Below, in pieces: positions 5,613 through 12,232 of a DNA stretch of 16,478 nt; the stretch's first letter is position 1; each line of letters starts with the position of its first letter. The notes beneath the pieces are model-generated. The model was not told the DNA's origin. It saw only the letters and a program-made list of their open reading frames with translations, and did no database searches. Position numbers and translations under genes: made by a program. Source of the DNA: Acidimicrobiia bacterium (GTDB lineage Bacteria > Actinomycetota > Acidimicrobiia > Spongiisociales > JAHEDJ01); assembly GCA_030598025.1 (NCBI GenBank), contig JAUVQS010000017.1:1-16478 (forward strand), read 5' to 3'.

Positions 5613-7019
5613 ATGAAACTTCGACTGCAGAGCCCGCGCCAACTTGCCACCCGGCTGCGATTGCTGGCGCGCCGTAGTCCTGAAGAAGTCGAGGAGTATC
5701 TCGATACCCATCACGAGGAATGGGAAGCGCTGGCCGAGGCGGACCCCCACGACGCGGCGGACATCCTCGAAGAACTCGGCGAAGAAGCAGCCACCGACCT
5801 CATCGCCGACCTCGATCCAGATGACGCAGCCGACGTCCTCGAAGAAATGCAGGACGACCTCGCTGCCGACATCCTCGAAGAGTTGAACCCGGAAGACGCG
5901 GCCGACCTCCTCGAGGAGATGCCGGCCGATGAAGCGGTCGACATCATTCACCGGCTAGAACCGGAGCCACGCAGGCAGCTGATAGAGAAGCTCGAGCCGT
6001 ACTTCACCGACGAGGTACGTCAACTCCTCCACTATCCAGAAGACACCGTCGGCGGTCATATGACGTCATCGTTCGCTTCCCTCCCGGTAGGCATGACCGC
6101 CGGAGAAGCGATAGAGCGCATCAGACAGATGAACGAGGAACTCGAGGACTTGTCCTACGTCTACATCGTTGACGACGATCGCAGGCTCCTAGGAGTCTTG
6201 TCATTCCGAGAGTTGGTGTTCAAGCGGGCGGGAGCGGGCCTCGGCGATGTCATGATCCCCGATCCTGTTGCGGTCACTCCTCTCACGGACCGGGAGGAAG
6301 CCACCGAACTCGCACAGCGCTACCACCTCTACAGCCTCCCCGTTATCGATGACCGAGGGTACCTGCTGGGCCGACTCCCGAACGAAGAGATCATGGAGGC
6401 CATCCAACTGGAGGCCTCAGAGGACTTCGCACTGGCCACCGGTGCCGGCGCGCATGAGACCGTTTTCACTCCCGTGCTCGGATCGGTCCGGATGCGCCTC
6501 CCATGGCTGAGCCTCAACCTCGCTCTGGCACTCATCGTGACCTACGTCATCGAACGTCAAACCGGGATCATCGAAGATGAGCCCATCCTGGCTGCGCTCA
6601 TGCCGGTCGTCGCCCTTCTGGGTGGCAACAGCGGGTTTCAGAGCCTGGCTGTGGTCATAAGGGCGCTCGCCACAGACGACGTGCCGGGTACTCAGGTCTT
6701 TCCGGTCCTCGGCCGGCAGTTGGCGATCGGAGCCATGAACGGGGCCATCCTGGCGGTGCTCGCCGGCGGGTTGGCCATGTTCTTGATCAATGCCGACATT
6801 TTCAGCTCGAGTTCGCCCGCTTTCACCGTCGGATTGGCAGTGAGCATCGCGGCACTCGGAAACGTGTCCATCGCCGGATTCGCCGGCTCCGGGATACCGC
6901 TGCTTCTGAGGAAGCTGGGAGCCGACCCCGCCCAGGCATCGAGCATCTTCCTGACCTTGATCACAGACATCGTGGGATTCGGCGGATTCCTGGCAATCGC
7001 GGCGATGTTGCTTGGTTAG
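5613..7019 (+). CDS. mgtE: Magnesium transporter MgtE
   Basis: A 468-residue Mg2+ channel, close to the usual 450. The cytosolic N domain (about 20-140) is a very acidic helical solenoid that includes three 24-residue repeats. Two CBS domains follow (about 149-208, beginning at MTSSFASLPV, and 213-270, beginning at MIPDPVAV). The C-terminal pore domain (about 290-468) has five membrane segments with the family motifs GGNSGFQS, NGAILAVLAGG, GIPLLLRKLGADPAQ and the TM5 ITDIVG, whose Asp binds Mg2+ in the pore of the Thermus protein. In the family the N and CBS domains close the channel when cell Mg2+ is high. The ATG has GAGG 6 bases upstream. The gene is monocistronic and ends in a hairpin that begins at its stop codon. 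Confidence 0.96.
   Translation: MKLRLQSPRQLATRLRLLARRSPEEVEEYLDTHHEEWEALAEADPHDAADILEELGEEAATDLIADLDPDDAADVLEEMQDDLAADILEELNPEDAADLLEEMPADEAVDIIHRLEPEPRRQLIEKLEPYFTDEVRQLLHYPEDTVGGHMTSSFASLPVGMTAGEAIERIRQMNEELEDLSYVYIVDDDRRLLGVLSFRELVFKRAGAGLGDVMIPDPVAVTPLTDREEATELAQRYHLYSLPVIDDRGYLLGRLPNEEIMEAIQLEASEDFALATGAGAHETVFTPVLGSVRMRLPWLSLNLALALIVTYVIERQTGIIEDEPILAALMPVVALLGGNSGFQSLAVVIRALATDDVPGTQVFPVLGRQLAIGAMNGAILAVLAGGLAMFLINADIFSSSSPAFTVGLAVSIAALGNVSIAGFAGSGIPLLLRKLGADPAQASSIFLTLITDIVGFGGFLAIAAMLLG
5742..5957 (+). repeat. Three 72-bp coding repeats in the MgtE N domain
   Basis: Residues 44-67, 68-91 and 92-115 each follow the pattern xPxDAADxLEEx...AxDxI. The period is 24 residues. Superhelical repeats are normal in MgtE N domains, but the sequence regularity here is high. 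On the opposite strand it creates long spurious open frames. Confidence 0.7.
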
Positions 7020-7045
7020 GGGGCCACGCCTCCGGCGTGACCCCT
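7019..7045 (+). terminator. Hairpin overlapping the mgtE stop
   Basis: A 6-bp stem CACGCC/GGCGTG with loop TCC, extended after one C-A mismatch by GGGG/CCCC. It begins at the last base of the TAG stop. It is followed directly by heptamer array F rather than a U-tract. Confidence 0.6.
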
Positions 7046-7080
7046 GTACAACGTATTCCGTACAACGTATTCCGTACGTG
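7046..7080. repeat. Heptamer tandem array F (GTACAAC/GTATTCC, 5 units)
   Basis: Units GTACAAC, GTATTCC, GTACAAC, GTATTCC, GTACGTG: a 14-base repeat made of two alternating heptamers. It lies between the convergent ends of mgtE and the GGDEF/HD-GYP gene. Confidence 0.85.
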
Positions 7081-7154
7081 GCACCCCTCTCAAACGTCCT
7101 CCACCAGCGGTAGCTGGGGTGAGAGCACGTTCAGAGAAAGGGGACCGCCGGTGC
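7081..7154. other. Nested imperfect inverted repeat between two heptamer arrays
   Basis: Pairs of complementary blocks are nested in order: GCACC 7081-7085 with GGTGC 7150-7154, CTCT 7087-7090 with AGAG 7133-7136, AACGT 7093-7097 with ACGTT 7127-7131, and CCAGC 7104-7108 with GCTGG 7113-7117 around a GGTA loop. It fills the space between arrays F and G at a convergent gene junction. It could be a two-way terminator or a small structured insertion. Confidence 0.4.
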
Positions 7155-7155
7155 C

Positions 7156-7211
7156 TGGTACGTGATACGTGGTACGTGGTACGTGATACGCAATACGTGA
7201 TACGCAGTAGG
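7156..7211. repeat. Heptamer tandem array G (TGRTACG, 8 units)
   Basis: Eight 7-base units: TGGTACG, TGATACG, TGGTACG, TGGTACG, TGATACG, CAATACG, TGATACG, CAGTAGG. The core is the same as array A at the far end of the window. It stops 4 bases short of the stop codon of the next gene. Confidence 0.9.
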
Positions 7212-7215
7212 TCTT

Positions 7216-8799
7216 CTACCCCGTCTTGCCGGGGAACTCCAACACCTCGGCGGTGGTGCCCATCTGGCGGTCGACCTCGATCATCGCTCTCACAACGTCG
7301 GCATCGAACCGGTTGCCGGCGTGGGCCCGCAGCTCGGCCAGGGCCTCCTCCGATGTCATCGGAGGCCGATGAGGACGCTCGGAAACCATCGCATCAAAGG
7401 CATCCGCCACCAGGACAACCCTGGCGAAAAGCGGAATGTCGCTTCCGGACAATCCACGGGGGTATCCCTCGCCGTCCAGTTGCTCGTGATGACACAACAC
7501 TGCATCGGCGACGTCCTCGTGGACCGCGTCGGTGATGAGTTGGAACCCGTTGGTGGCGTGTGAGCGGATGACAACCCAGTCGTCCTCGGTGAGCGGGTCC
7601 GTCTTGAGCAACACGTCATCGGGGACGGCGAGCATCCCGACGTCGTGCAACAACCCGGTCAATCGAAGTCGCTCGAGTTCGAACACCTTCATCTCAAGCA
7701 CGGTCCCGATCTGTGTGGACAGTTCTCCGACCCGGACGGAGTGATCGGCCAGCCATGGGGCCCGCATGCGCAGCGCCGCCAGCAACGTTCCGACCACCGG
7801 GGTCATCGACGCGAGTGCGCGTCCGACACCTGCGAATGCAGGTGCTCCACCAGCGATCTTCGTGCAGTTCTTGCCGGCCCGCTTCGCCGAGTACAGCGCC
7901 CGGTCGGCCGCCTCGACCATGTCCTTGGATGATTGGGCATCATGAGGAAACATCGATACACCCAGGCTGATCGTCACCTGACCGACGCCGGGCATCGGCT
8001 GTTCGGCAACGGCCAGCCGGATTCGCTCGGCAGCCTGAATCGCCCCGTCGACGTCCGTCTCAGGCATGATGATCCCGAACTCTTCGCCACCGACCCGGCA
8101 GGCGATGTCGACCTCTCGAATCTGCCGGCGGAAAGCCTCACCCATCCCCCGCAAAACCGCATCACCTGTGCTGTGACCGTAATTGTCGTTGATCGCCTTG
8201 AAGTCGTCGATGTCGGCCATCACCACCGCAATCGGGCGGTCGTACCTGCGTGCGCGTTCCAGCTCTTCACCGAGCCGATCAAAGAAGTAGCCGTGGTTCT
8301 TGAGGCCGGTGAGCCAATCGGTAACCGAAAGGGCCTGCAGTTGGGTGACCGACTGTTCGAGTTCCTCATTGCGCTCGCGTTCACGCTCATAAAGGCGACT
8401 GATCTCCTCGAGCACCGGCCGGCTCGCTTCAGCCGACAGCAGCCCGGATCCGCTGGCAACCGCTCGGATGGCGCCGATCAAGTCGGCGGGTTTCCCTTTG
8501 ACGACATAGGCGGCCGTACCGGTCGACACCATCTCGCCGAGGCGAGTGACATCGCTGAACGAGGCAATCGCGACGATTTCGAGCCGATGAGGCGACAGAT
8601 CCCGGAGCCGGCGCGCGGCAGTCACCGCTCCCATGCCGGGAAGCGAAACGTCGATCACGGCCACCGTCGGGGAAAGGACGCGAGCGCGTTGCAGCGCCTC
8701 CTCTCCTGTGGAGGCTTCAACGACGACATCCAACCCGGCCCCGACCAGCACACTTGCAGTGGCCGCACGGGCGGTTGTGTCACCGTCGACGAGCATCAC
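7216..8799 (-). CDS. Receiver-GGDEF-HD-GYP cyclic di-GMP turnover protein
   Basis: A 527-residue cytosolic signalling protein that combines synthesis and breakdown of cyclic di-GMP. Residues 1-120 form a CheY-like receiver with phosphoacceptor Asp50 and Lys101, but the usual acidic pair reads VDGD, one acid apparently replaced by Gly. A short coiled coil (130-155) leads to GGDEF (155-318), with active-site GGEEF at 237-241 and an intact inhibitory site RxxD at 228-231. HD-GYP (about 330-515) has LHDVG with His385-Asp386, HHE at 437-439 and GEGYP at 443-447, so both catalytic sites look competent. The chosen GTG is immediately followed by ATG; in-frame coding resemblance continues upstream (ETRVMLVDGD), and a CTG at 8811 preceded by GGAGA is a plausible start. 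It is transcribed alone, facing mgtE. Confidence 0.93.
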   Translation of the reverse strand: MMLVDGDTTARAATASVLVGAGLDVVVEASTGEEALQRARVLSPTVAVIDVSLPGMGAVTAARRLRDLSPHRLEIVAIASFSDVTRLGEMVSTGTAAYVVKGKPADLIGAIRAVASGSGLLSAEASRPVLEEISRLYERERERNEELEQSVTQLQALSVTDWLTGLKNHGYFFDRLGEELERARRYDRPIAVVMADIDDFKAINDNYGHSTGDAVLRGMGEAFRRQIREVDIACRVGGEEFGIIMPETDVDGAIQAAERIRLAVAEQPMPGVGQVTISLGVSMFPHDAQSSKDMVEAADRALYSAKRAGKNCTKIAGGAPAFAGVGRALASMTPVVGTLLAALRMRAPWLADHSVRVGELSTQIGTVLEMKVFELERLRLTGLLHDVGMLAVPDDVLLKTDPLTEDDWVVIRSHATNGFQLITDAVHEDVADAVLCHHEQLDGEGYPRGLSGSDIPLFARVVLVADAFDAMVSERPHRPPMTSEEALAELRAHAGNRFDADVVRAMIEVDRQMGTTAEVLEFPGKTG

Positions 8800-8947
8800 T
8801 CGAGTTTCCAGAGCAGTTCTCCGTGTCGATAGCTTCAGGTTATCTATCGGCGCGAATGCGGCCTTCGTTTAGGACTCATTGGGAAGAGAGGGTCAGTGCA
8901 GCGTTCGAGACATGGCTTTGAAAGGCAACCGGCGATCAACACTTGCC
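8800..8947. other. Gap between lipoprotein gene and cyclic di-GMP gene
   Basis: This 148-base gap is downstream of the lipoprotein stop and upstream of the GGDEF/HD-GYP gene, both on the minus strand. It contains a possible TANNNT box (TAACCT, minus strand, near 8841-8846) for the latter. I see no terminator hairpin and no heptamer array here. Confidence 0.4.
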
Positions 8948-9490
8948 CTATGAGCCGATTTCGTATCCCGGCACATCCTCAAAGGGACCCTGGAACGACA
9001 CCGATGTTCCATCGACGAGGCGCAGCAGGTAGTGCGCCTCCAGGTCGGCCTTCTGCTCGTCTGACAAGTCGGCCGGGTCGGCCAACACGAGGTCCAGAAC
9101 CGACACATCATCTATGACATGTGCCTCGGCAACCGGCCCGAATGTGTCAACGACATCGAGGATGACTTGTTCGAGATCGTGATCGGTGATGCCGTCGTCG
9201 ACGTCTTCGAGGACCACCACCAGCAGGTCCCCATTATCGCCGGGACTCCGATGCGCTATATCGTACGCCGGCAACATGGGCCCTTCGACTGTGGTGGTCG
9301 TTGAGCCTTCTGCTTCGGTCGATTCGGACGTGTCGTCATCGTCCGCGCCGGACCCGTCGCCGCCGATGGCGAGGGTCGTCGCGGTTGCCGATCCATCTTC
9401 AGGAAGCGTCGTTGTCTCTTCATCATCACCACTGCACGCCGTTAAGGCCAGCAGTCCGATGAGGACAGAAATCAGAATTCGCATGCGCAT
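8948..9490 (-). CDS. Small acidic lipoprotein of unknown function
   Basis: About 180 residues. The N-terminus MRMRILISVLIGLLALTAC is a lipoprotein signal with lipobox LTAC, Cys19 being the predicted lipidated residue. A low-complexity linker rich in Asp, Glu, Ser and Thr (about 20-75) follows, typical of actinobacterial exported lipoproteins that cross the cell wall. The C-terminal 105 residues look folded: a strand LLVVVLEDV, then a region rich in Asp and hydrophobics with a helix DLSDEQKADLEAHYLL. I do not recognise the domain. The frame stays open to 9559, but the signal peptide fixes the start at ATG 9490, or 9484 which has GAGGG at better spacing. Located 90 bases after the aminotransferase gene, on its own likely promoter. 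Confidence 0.8.
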   Translation of the reverse strand: MRMRILISVLIGLLALTACSGDDEETTTLPEDGSATATTLAIGGDGSGADDDDTSESTEAEGSTTTTVEGPMLPAYDIAHRSPGDNGDLLVVVLEDVDDGITDHDLEQVILDVVDTFGPVAEAHVIDDVSVLDLVLADPADLSDEQKADLEAHYLLRLVDGTSVSFQGPFEDVPGYEIGS

Positions 9491-9498
9491 CACCCTCA

Positions 9499-9504
9499 AA
9501 CGTA
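9499..9504 (-). promoter_or_regulatory. Candidate -10 box (TACGTT) of the lipoprotein gene
   Basis: A TANNNT hexamer ends 8 bases before the ATG at 9490, the same spacing as at greA and the MFS gene. A transcript would begin about 2 bases before that ATG. Confidence 0.35.
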
Positions 9505-9507
9505 CAC

Positions 9508-9529
9508 GACGGGGGCCGAGTTCCCCGTC
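9508..9529 (-). terminator. Hairpin after the aminotransferase gene
   Basis: A 7-bp perfect stem GACGGGG/CCCCGTC with an 8-base loop, about 50 bases past the aminotransferase stop and just before the lipoprotein -10 box. No U-tract. It may end the upstream transcript. Confidence 0.45.
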
Positions 9530-9580
9530 AATCAGTCGGCTCCGATTGAAAGCAACCATCGCTCCGCGGATCCGCCGCCA

Positions 9581-10414
9581 TCAAATCGAATGCGTTGCGG
9601 CGTACACGCGCTGCCTGAAAGCACCCTGCAATCGCTCGACGACGGGCCCTTTCTCGAACCGCCGGCTCCCAACTCGAGTAACCGGCATCACCTCGTTGAC
9701 CGTCGACAGGATGAAGAACTCCTGGGCGTTGTCGAGCCTCGAAACCGGATGCCGACCCTCCCGAACCTCGATGTCGAGATCGGTCGCAACTTCCAGAGCC
9801 ACGGTACGAGTTATCGAACCGAGAATCCCGAGATCGAGCGACGGGGTCTCGACCACTCCCTCGACCACCCATCCAATCGAGTTCGTCGGACCCTCGAGCA
9901 TGATGCCTTCCCGGCTCAAGAGCACGGCACTGTCGAACCCGGCTGCCTTTGCCATCCTCAGCGAGGCCATGTTCGGCCCATATGAGAGGCCCTTGACGCC
10001 CGCCAGCGGCCACGGGAAACCGCCCGGGTGCCACGGTGCAGACACCTCTGCCAGCGAAAGCGCCTCCGGGAGATCCGGAAGCTCTTCCCAGAAGACGATC
10101 ATCTTCGGTGGGGCGTCTACGTGGGCGTCGGTTCCCCCACGAGTGGCGATCACACGGACTACGCATTCGCCACCGTCGGCGGCCGCCTTCGAGATCCACT
10201 CCGCCAGAACGCTCCGTTCGGGCAGGGACCCCTCCATTCCAAGGACGGTGGCACTGTTCCACAACCGATCGAGATGGGCGTCGACCGCGAAAACGACGCC
10301 GTCATACGACCGCAAAGCCTCGAAACATCCATCGCCTCGCACTACTCCCCAGTCGAAAACTGAAACGGACGCTGTGGTGGGGTCGGCCTCCCGGCCGTCG
10401 ATCAGGACTCGCAT
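9581..10414 (-). CDS. Class IV PLP aminotransferase (branched-chain aminotransferase / aminodeoxychorismate lyase family)
   Basis: A 277-residue fold-type IV PLP enzyme of normal length. Visible marks are the N-terminal VFDWGVVRGDGCFEALR (about 19-35), the likely PLP-binding Lys141 in GVKGLSYGPNM, Glu174 in MLEGPTNSI, which contacts the pyridine nitrogen, and the phosphate-binding GSITR near 200. The family covers branched-chain and D-amino acid aminotransferases and 4-amino-4-deoxychorismate lyase (PabC). Without pabA/B or ilv genes nearby the reaction cannot be fixed; the short length and sequence style fit PabC-like or D-amino-acid types. The ATG is preceded by TAGCCT and exactly 6 bases, a textbook leaderless arrangement. 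nadE lies 68 bases upstream on the same strand. Confidence 0.9.
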   Translation of the reverse strand: MRVLIDGREADPTTASVSVFDWGVVRGDGCFEALRSYDGVVFAVDAHLDRLWNSATVLGMEGSLPERSVLAEWISKAAADGGECVVRVIATRGGTDAHVDAPPKMIVFWEELPDLPEALSLAEVSAPWHPGGFPWPLAGVKGLSYGPNMASLRMAKAAGFDSAVLLSREGIMLEGPTNSIGWVVEGVVETPSLDLGILGSITRTVALEVATDLDIEVREGRHPVSRLDNAQEFFILSTVNEVMPVTRVGSRRFEKGPVVERLQGAFRQRVYAATHSI

Positions 10415-10420
10415 GAGGAA

Positions 10421-10426
10421 AGGCTA
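10421..10426 (-). promoter_or_regulatory. -10 box (TAGCCT) for a leaderless aminotransferase mRNA
   Basis: The TANNNT hexamer is followed by exactly six bases and then ATG, so transcription would start at the A of the start codon. No Shine-Dalgarno of useful spacing is present. Confidence 0.5.
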
Positions 10427-10436
10427 GCGACCGGCC

Positions 10437-10457
10437 ATTCGCACTCCGCACTCTGCA
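10437..10457. repeat. Heptamer tandem array H (ATTCGCA, CTCCGCA, CTCTGCA)
   Basis: Three 7-base units in the nadE-aminotransferase gap. Read on the minus strand they are TGCAGAG, TGCGGAG, TGCGAAT, close to the TGCGAAC/TGCGAAT units of array I. The array lies just upstream of the leaderless -10 box. Confidence 0.55.
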
Positions 10458-10482
10458 GTTGATCGCTCGACAAGGGCGAGTA

Positions 10483-12192
10483 TCACCGTTCCTGATAGCC
10501 GTTGGTGATCGGGAGCCGGCGGTCTTTCCCGAAAGCCTTCGTAGTGATCTTGACTCCGGGAGCCGCCTGCCGTCGTTTGTACTCATTCCGGTCGACCAGG
10601 CGAGCGATCCGCTCCACGACCTCTTCCGGGAATCCCCTGGCGACGATGCTCGCCACCGACAAATCCTCCTCTACGTATCCCTGCAGAATCCCATCGAGAA
10701 TGTCGTAATCGGGCAAGCTATCGCTGTCGAGTTGATCCGGCCGTAACTCGGCGGAGGGTGGCTTCTCGATGATCGACTGCGGTATCACCTCACGTTCGAC
10801 GTTCCGCCACTCCGACAACCTGTACACAAGGGTCTTGAGAACGTCCTTCAAGACCGCATACCCGCCCGCCATATCTCCGTAGAGCGTGGCGTACCCGACC
10901 GCCATCTCGGATTTGTTGCCGGTCGCCACGACCATCCCGCCGAACTTGTTCGACGCCGCCATCAGAATGGCCCCCCGAATACGCGCCTGTAGATTCTCCT
11001 CTGCAACGCCGAACGGTTCGCCGGCGAATATCGGCTCGAGCGTGGCGAGGTACGACTCAAATACCCCATCCATCGGAACTACGTCGAAGCGAATACCCAG
11101 CCGCTCAGCGAGATCCCTGGCATCGTCGACCGAACCCTTCGAGCTGAAACGCGACGGCATCGAAAAGCCCCACACATGTTCCGGTCCCAGGGCATCAGCC
11201 GCAATGGCCGCGGTGAGCGCAGAATCGATGCCGCCCGAGAGGCCGATCACGACGTGTTCGAATCCGTTCTTACGCACGTAGTCCCGCAGCCCGACCACCA
11301 GCGCCTGATAGACCTCAGCTTCCGGTGGTTGAAGAAGCGGAATCGAGTGGACGGTATCGAGCGCCGGTCGGTCGGCGCCTTCAGATGAGATCGAATCAAC
11401 AACACGATCGGAGCGCCGATCGGAAACGGGTACGTCGAGGACGAATCTATGTTCGGCGAACTGCGGGGCTCGGTAGAGGAGGCTCCCATCGGCCGCGAAC
11501 ACCACACTGGCGCCATCGAATACGAGTTCGTCCTGCCCGCCAACCTGATTGACATACACGAGCGGGGTTGCGGCAGCGATGGCCCGTCGTTGAAGCATCG
11601 CCTCCCGCTCTGTTGCCTTGCCGTGGTGAAAAGGTGAGGCATTGATGTTCAACAGAATCTGAGCGCCGCTCGCCGCCTGCTTCGAAGGAGGGCCATCTTC
11701 GACCCAGATGTCTTCACAAATCGAAACTCCCGTGGCGATACCGTCCACCCCCCACAGGGCGGCATCATCGCCACCACGGATGAAGTAGCGGGTTTCATCG
11801 AATACCCCGTAATCGGGAAGGAGGACCTTGTGATAGACACCTCGCACAGCGCCGGCGTGGAGAAGCGCTGCCCCATTGGCCAGGGTTCGCCCCATTGCGT
11901 CGCCGGAGGGCCGACGGCCGGCGCTGGTCCGGTCAACGAACCCCACTACCGTCACCGTGCTCCCGGCGGCGGCTGCCATACGGTGCAGTACTTCAAGGTT
12001 GGCGTCGATGAATCCTTCACGCAGCAGCAGGTCCTCCGGGGGGTAGCCGGTGACGGCCAATTCGGGTAGAACCAAGACATCGGCGCCCTGTTCCTCCGCC
12101 CACGACATGGTCGTGAGGAGCTTCTGTTCGTTCCCGATCAGGTCACCGACGACCAAATCAAGTTGCGCTCCGGCCACGCGAAGGTTTTGCAT
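10483..12192 (-). CDS. nadE: Glutamine-dependent NAD+ synthetase
   Basis: NadE converts nicotinic acid adenine dinucleotide, ATP and glutamine to NAD+, the last step of NAD synthesis. The 569-residue protein has two domains. The N-terminal nitrilase-type glutaminase (1-280) carries the triad Glu44 (LPELAVTGYPP), Lys122 (HKVLLPDYGVFDE) and Cys159 (SICEDIW). The C-terminal synthetase (about 290-560) carries the ATP pyrophosphatase loop SGGIDS at 319-324, ATGNKSE, and a long EKPPSAELRPDQ segment. It is about 110 residues shorter than the mycobacterial enzyme and nearer the compact type of other bacteria. The ATG is preceded by TAAGCT and exactly 6 bases, so the mRNA is probably leaderless. It diverges from glnE over a 40-base gap. 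Confidence 0.96.
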   Translation of the reverse strand: MQNLRVAGAQLDLVVGDLIGNEQKLLTTMSWAEEQGADVLVLPELAVTGYPPEDLLLREGFIDANLEVLHRMAAAAGSTVTVVGFVDRTSAGRRPSGDAMGRTLANGAALLHAGAVRGVYHKVLLPDYGVFDETRYFIRGGDDAALWGVDGIATGVSICEDIWVEDGPPSKQAASGAQILLNINASPFHHGKATEREAMLQRRAIAAATPLVYVNQVGGQDELVFDGASVVFAADGSLLYRAPQFAEHRFVLDVPVSDRRSDRVVDSISSEGADRPALDTVHSIPLLQPPEAEVYQALVVGLRDYVRKNGFEHVVIGLSGGIDSALTAAIAADALGPEHVWGFSMPSRFSSKGSVDDARDLAERLGIRFDVVPMDGVFESYLATLEPIFAGEPFGVAEENLQARIRGAILMAASNKFGGMVVATGNKSEMAVGYATLYGDMAGGYAVLKDVLKTLVYRLSEWRNVEREVIPQSIIEKPPSAELRPDQLDSDSLPDYDILDGILQGYVEEDLSVASIVARGFPEEVVERIARLVDRNEYKRRQAAPGVKITTKAFGKDRRLPITNGYQER

Positions 12193-12197
12193 AGGCG

Positions 12198-12204
12198 TAG
12201 CTTA
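12198..12204. promoter_or_regulatory. Shared bidirectional -10 element between nadE and glnE
   Basis: The 7-base TAGCTTA reads TAGCTT on the plus strand (glnE) and TAAGCT on the minus strand (nadE), both TANNNT. For nadE it lies exactly 6 bases from the ATG. For glnE it would start RNA near 12210, leaving a leader of about 23 bases. Confidence 0.45.
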
Positions 12205-12232
12205 GGAAAGCGCCAAAGGTCTAAGGGTGAGA

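Noticed and set aside
5559..5951. Minus-strand repetitive frame opposite the mgtE N domain
   Set aside because: Its repeats are the reverse complement of the MgtE 24-residue repeats; it lacks a start context and a family.
87..7211. Heptamer arrays as CRISPR
   Set aside because: Units are only 7 bases, directly adjacent with no unique spacers, and no cas genes are present.
7933..8832. 299-codon plus-strand frame opposite the GGDEF/receiver domains
   Set aside because: The minus-strand product has intact catalytic motifs in this region; the plus product has none.
9186..10427. 413-codon plus-strand frame over the lipoprotein and aminotransferase genes
   Set aside because: Antisense shadow spanning two real genes and a terminator; the product is low-complexity Ser/Arg/Thr with no recognisable motif.
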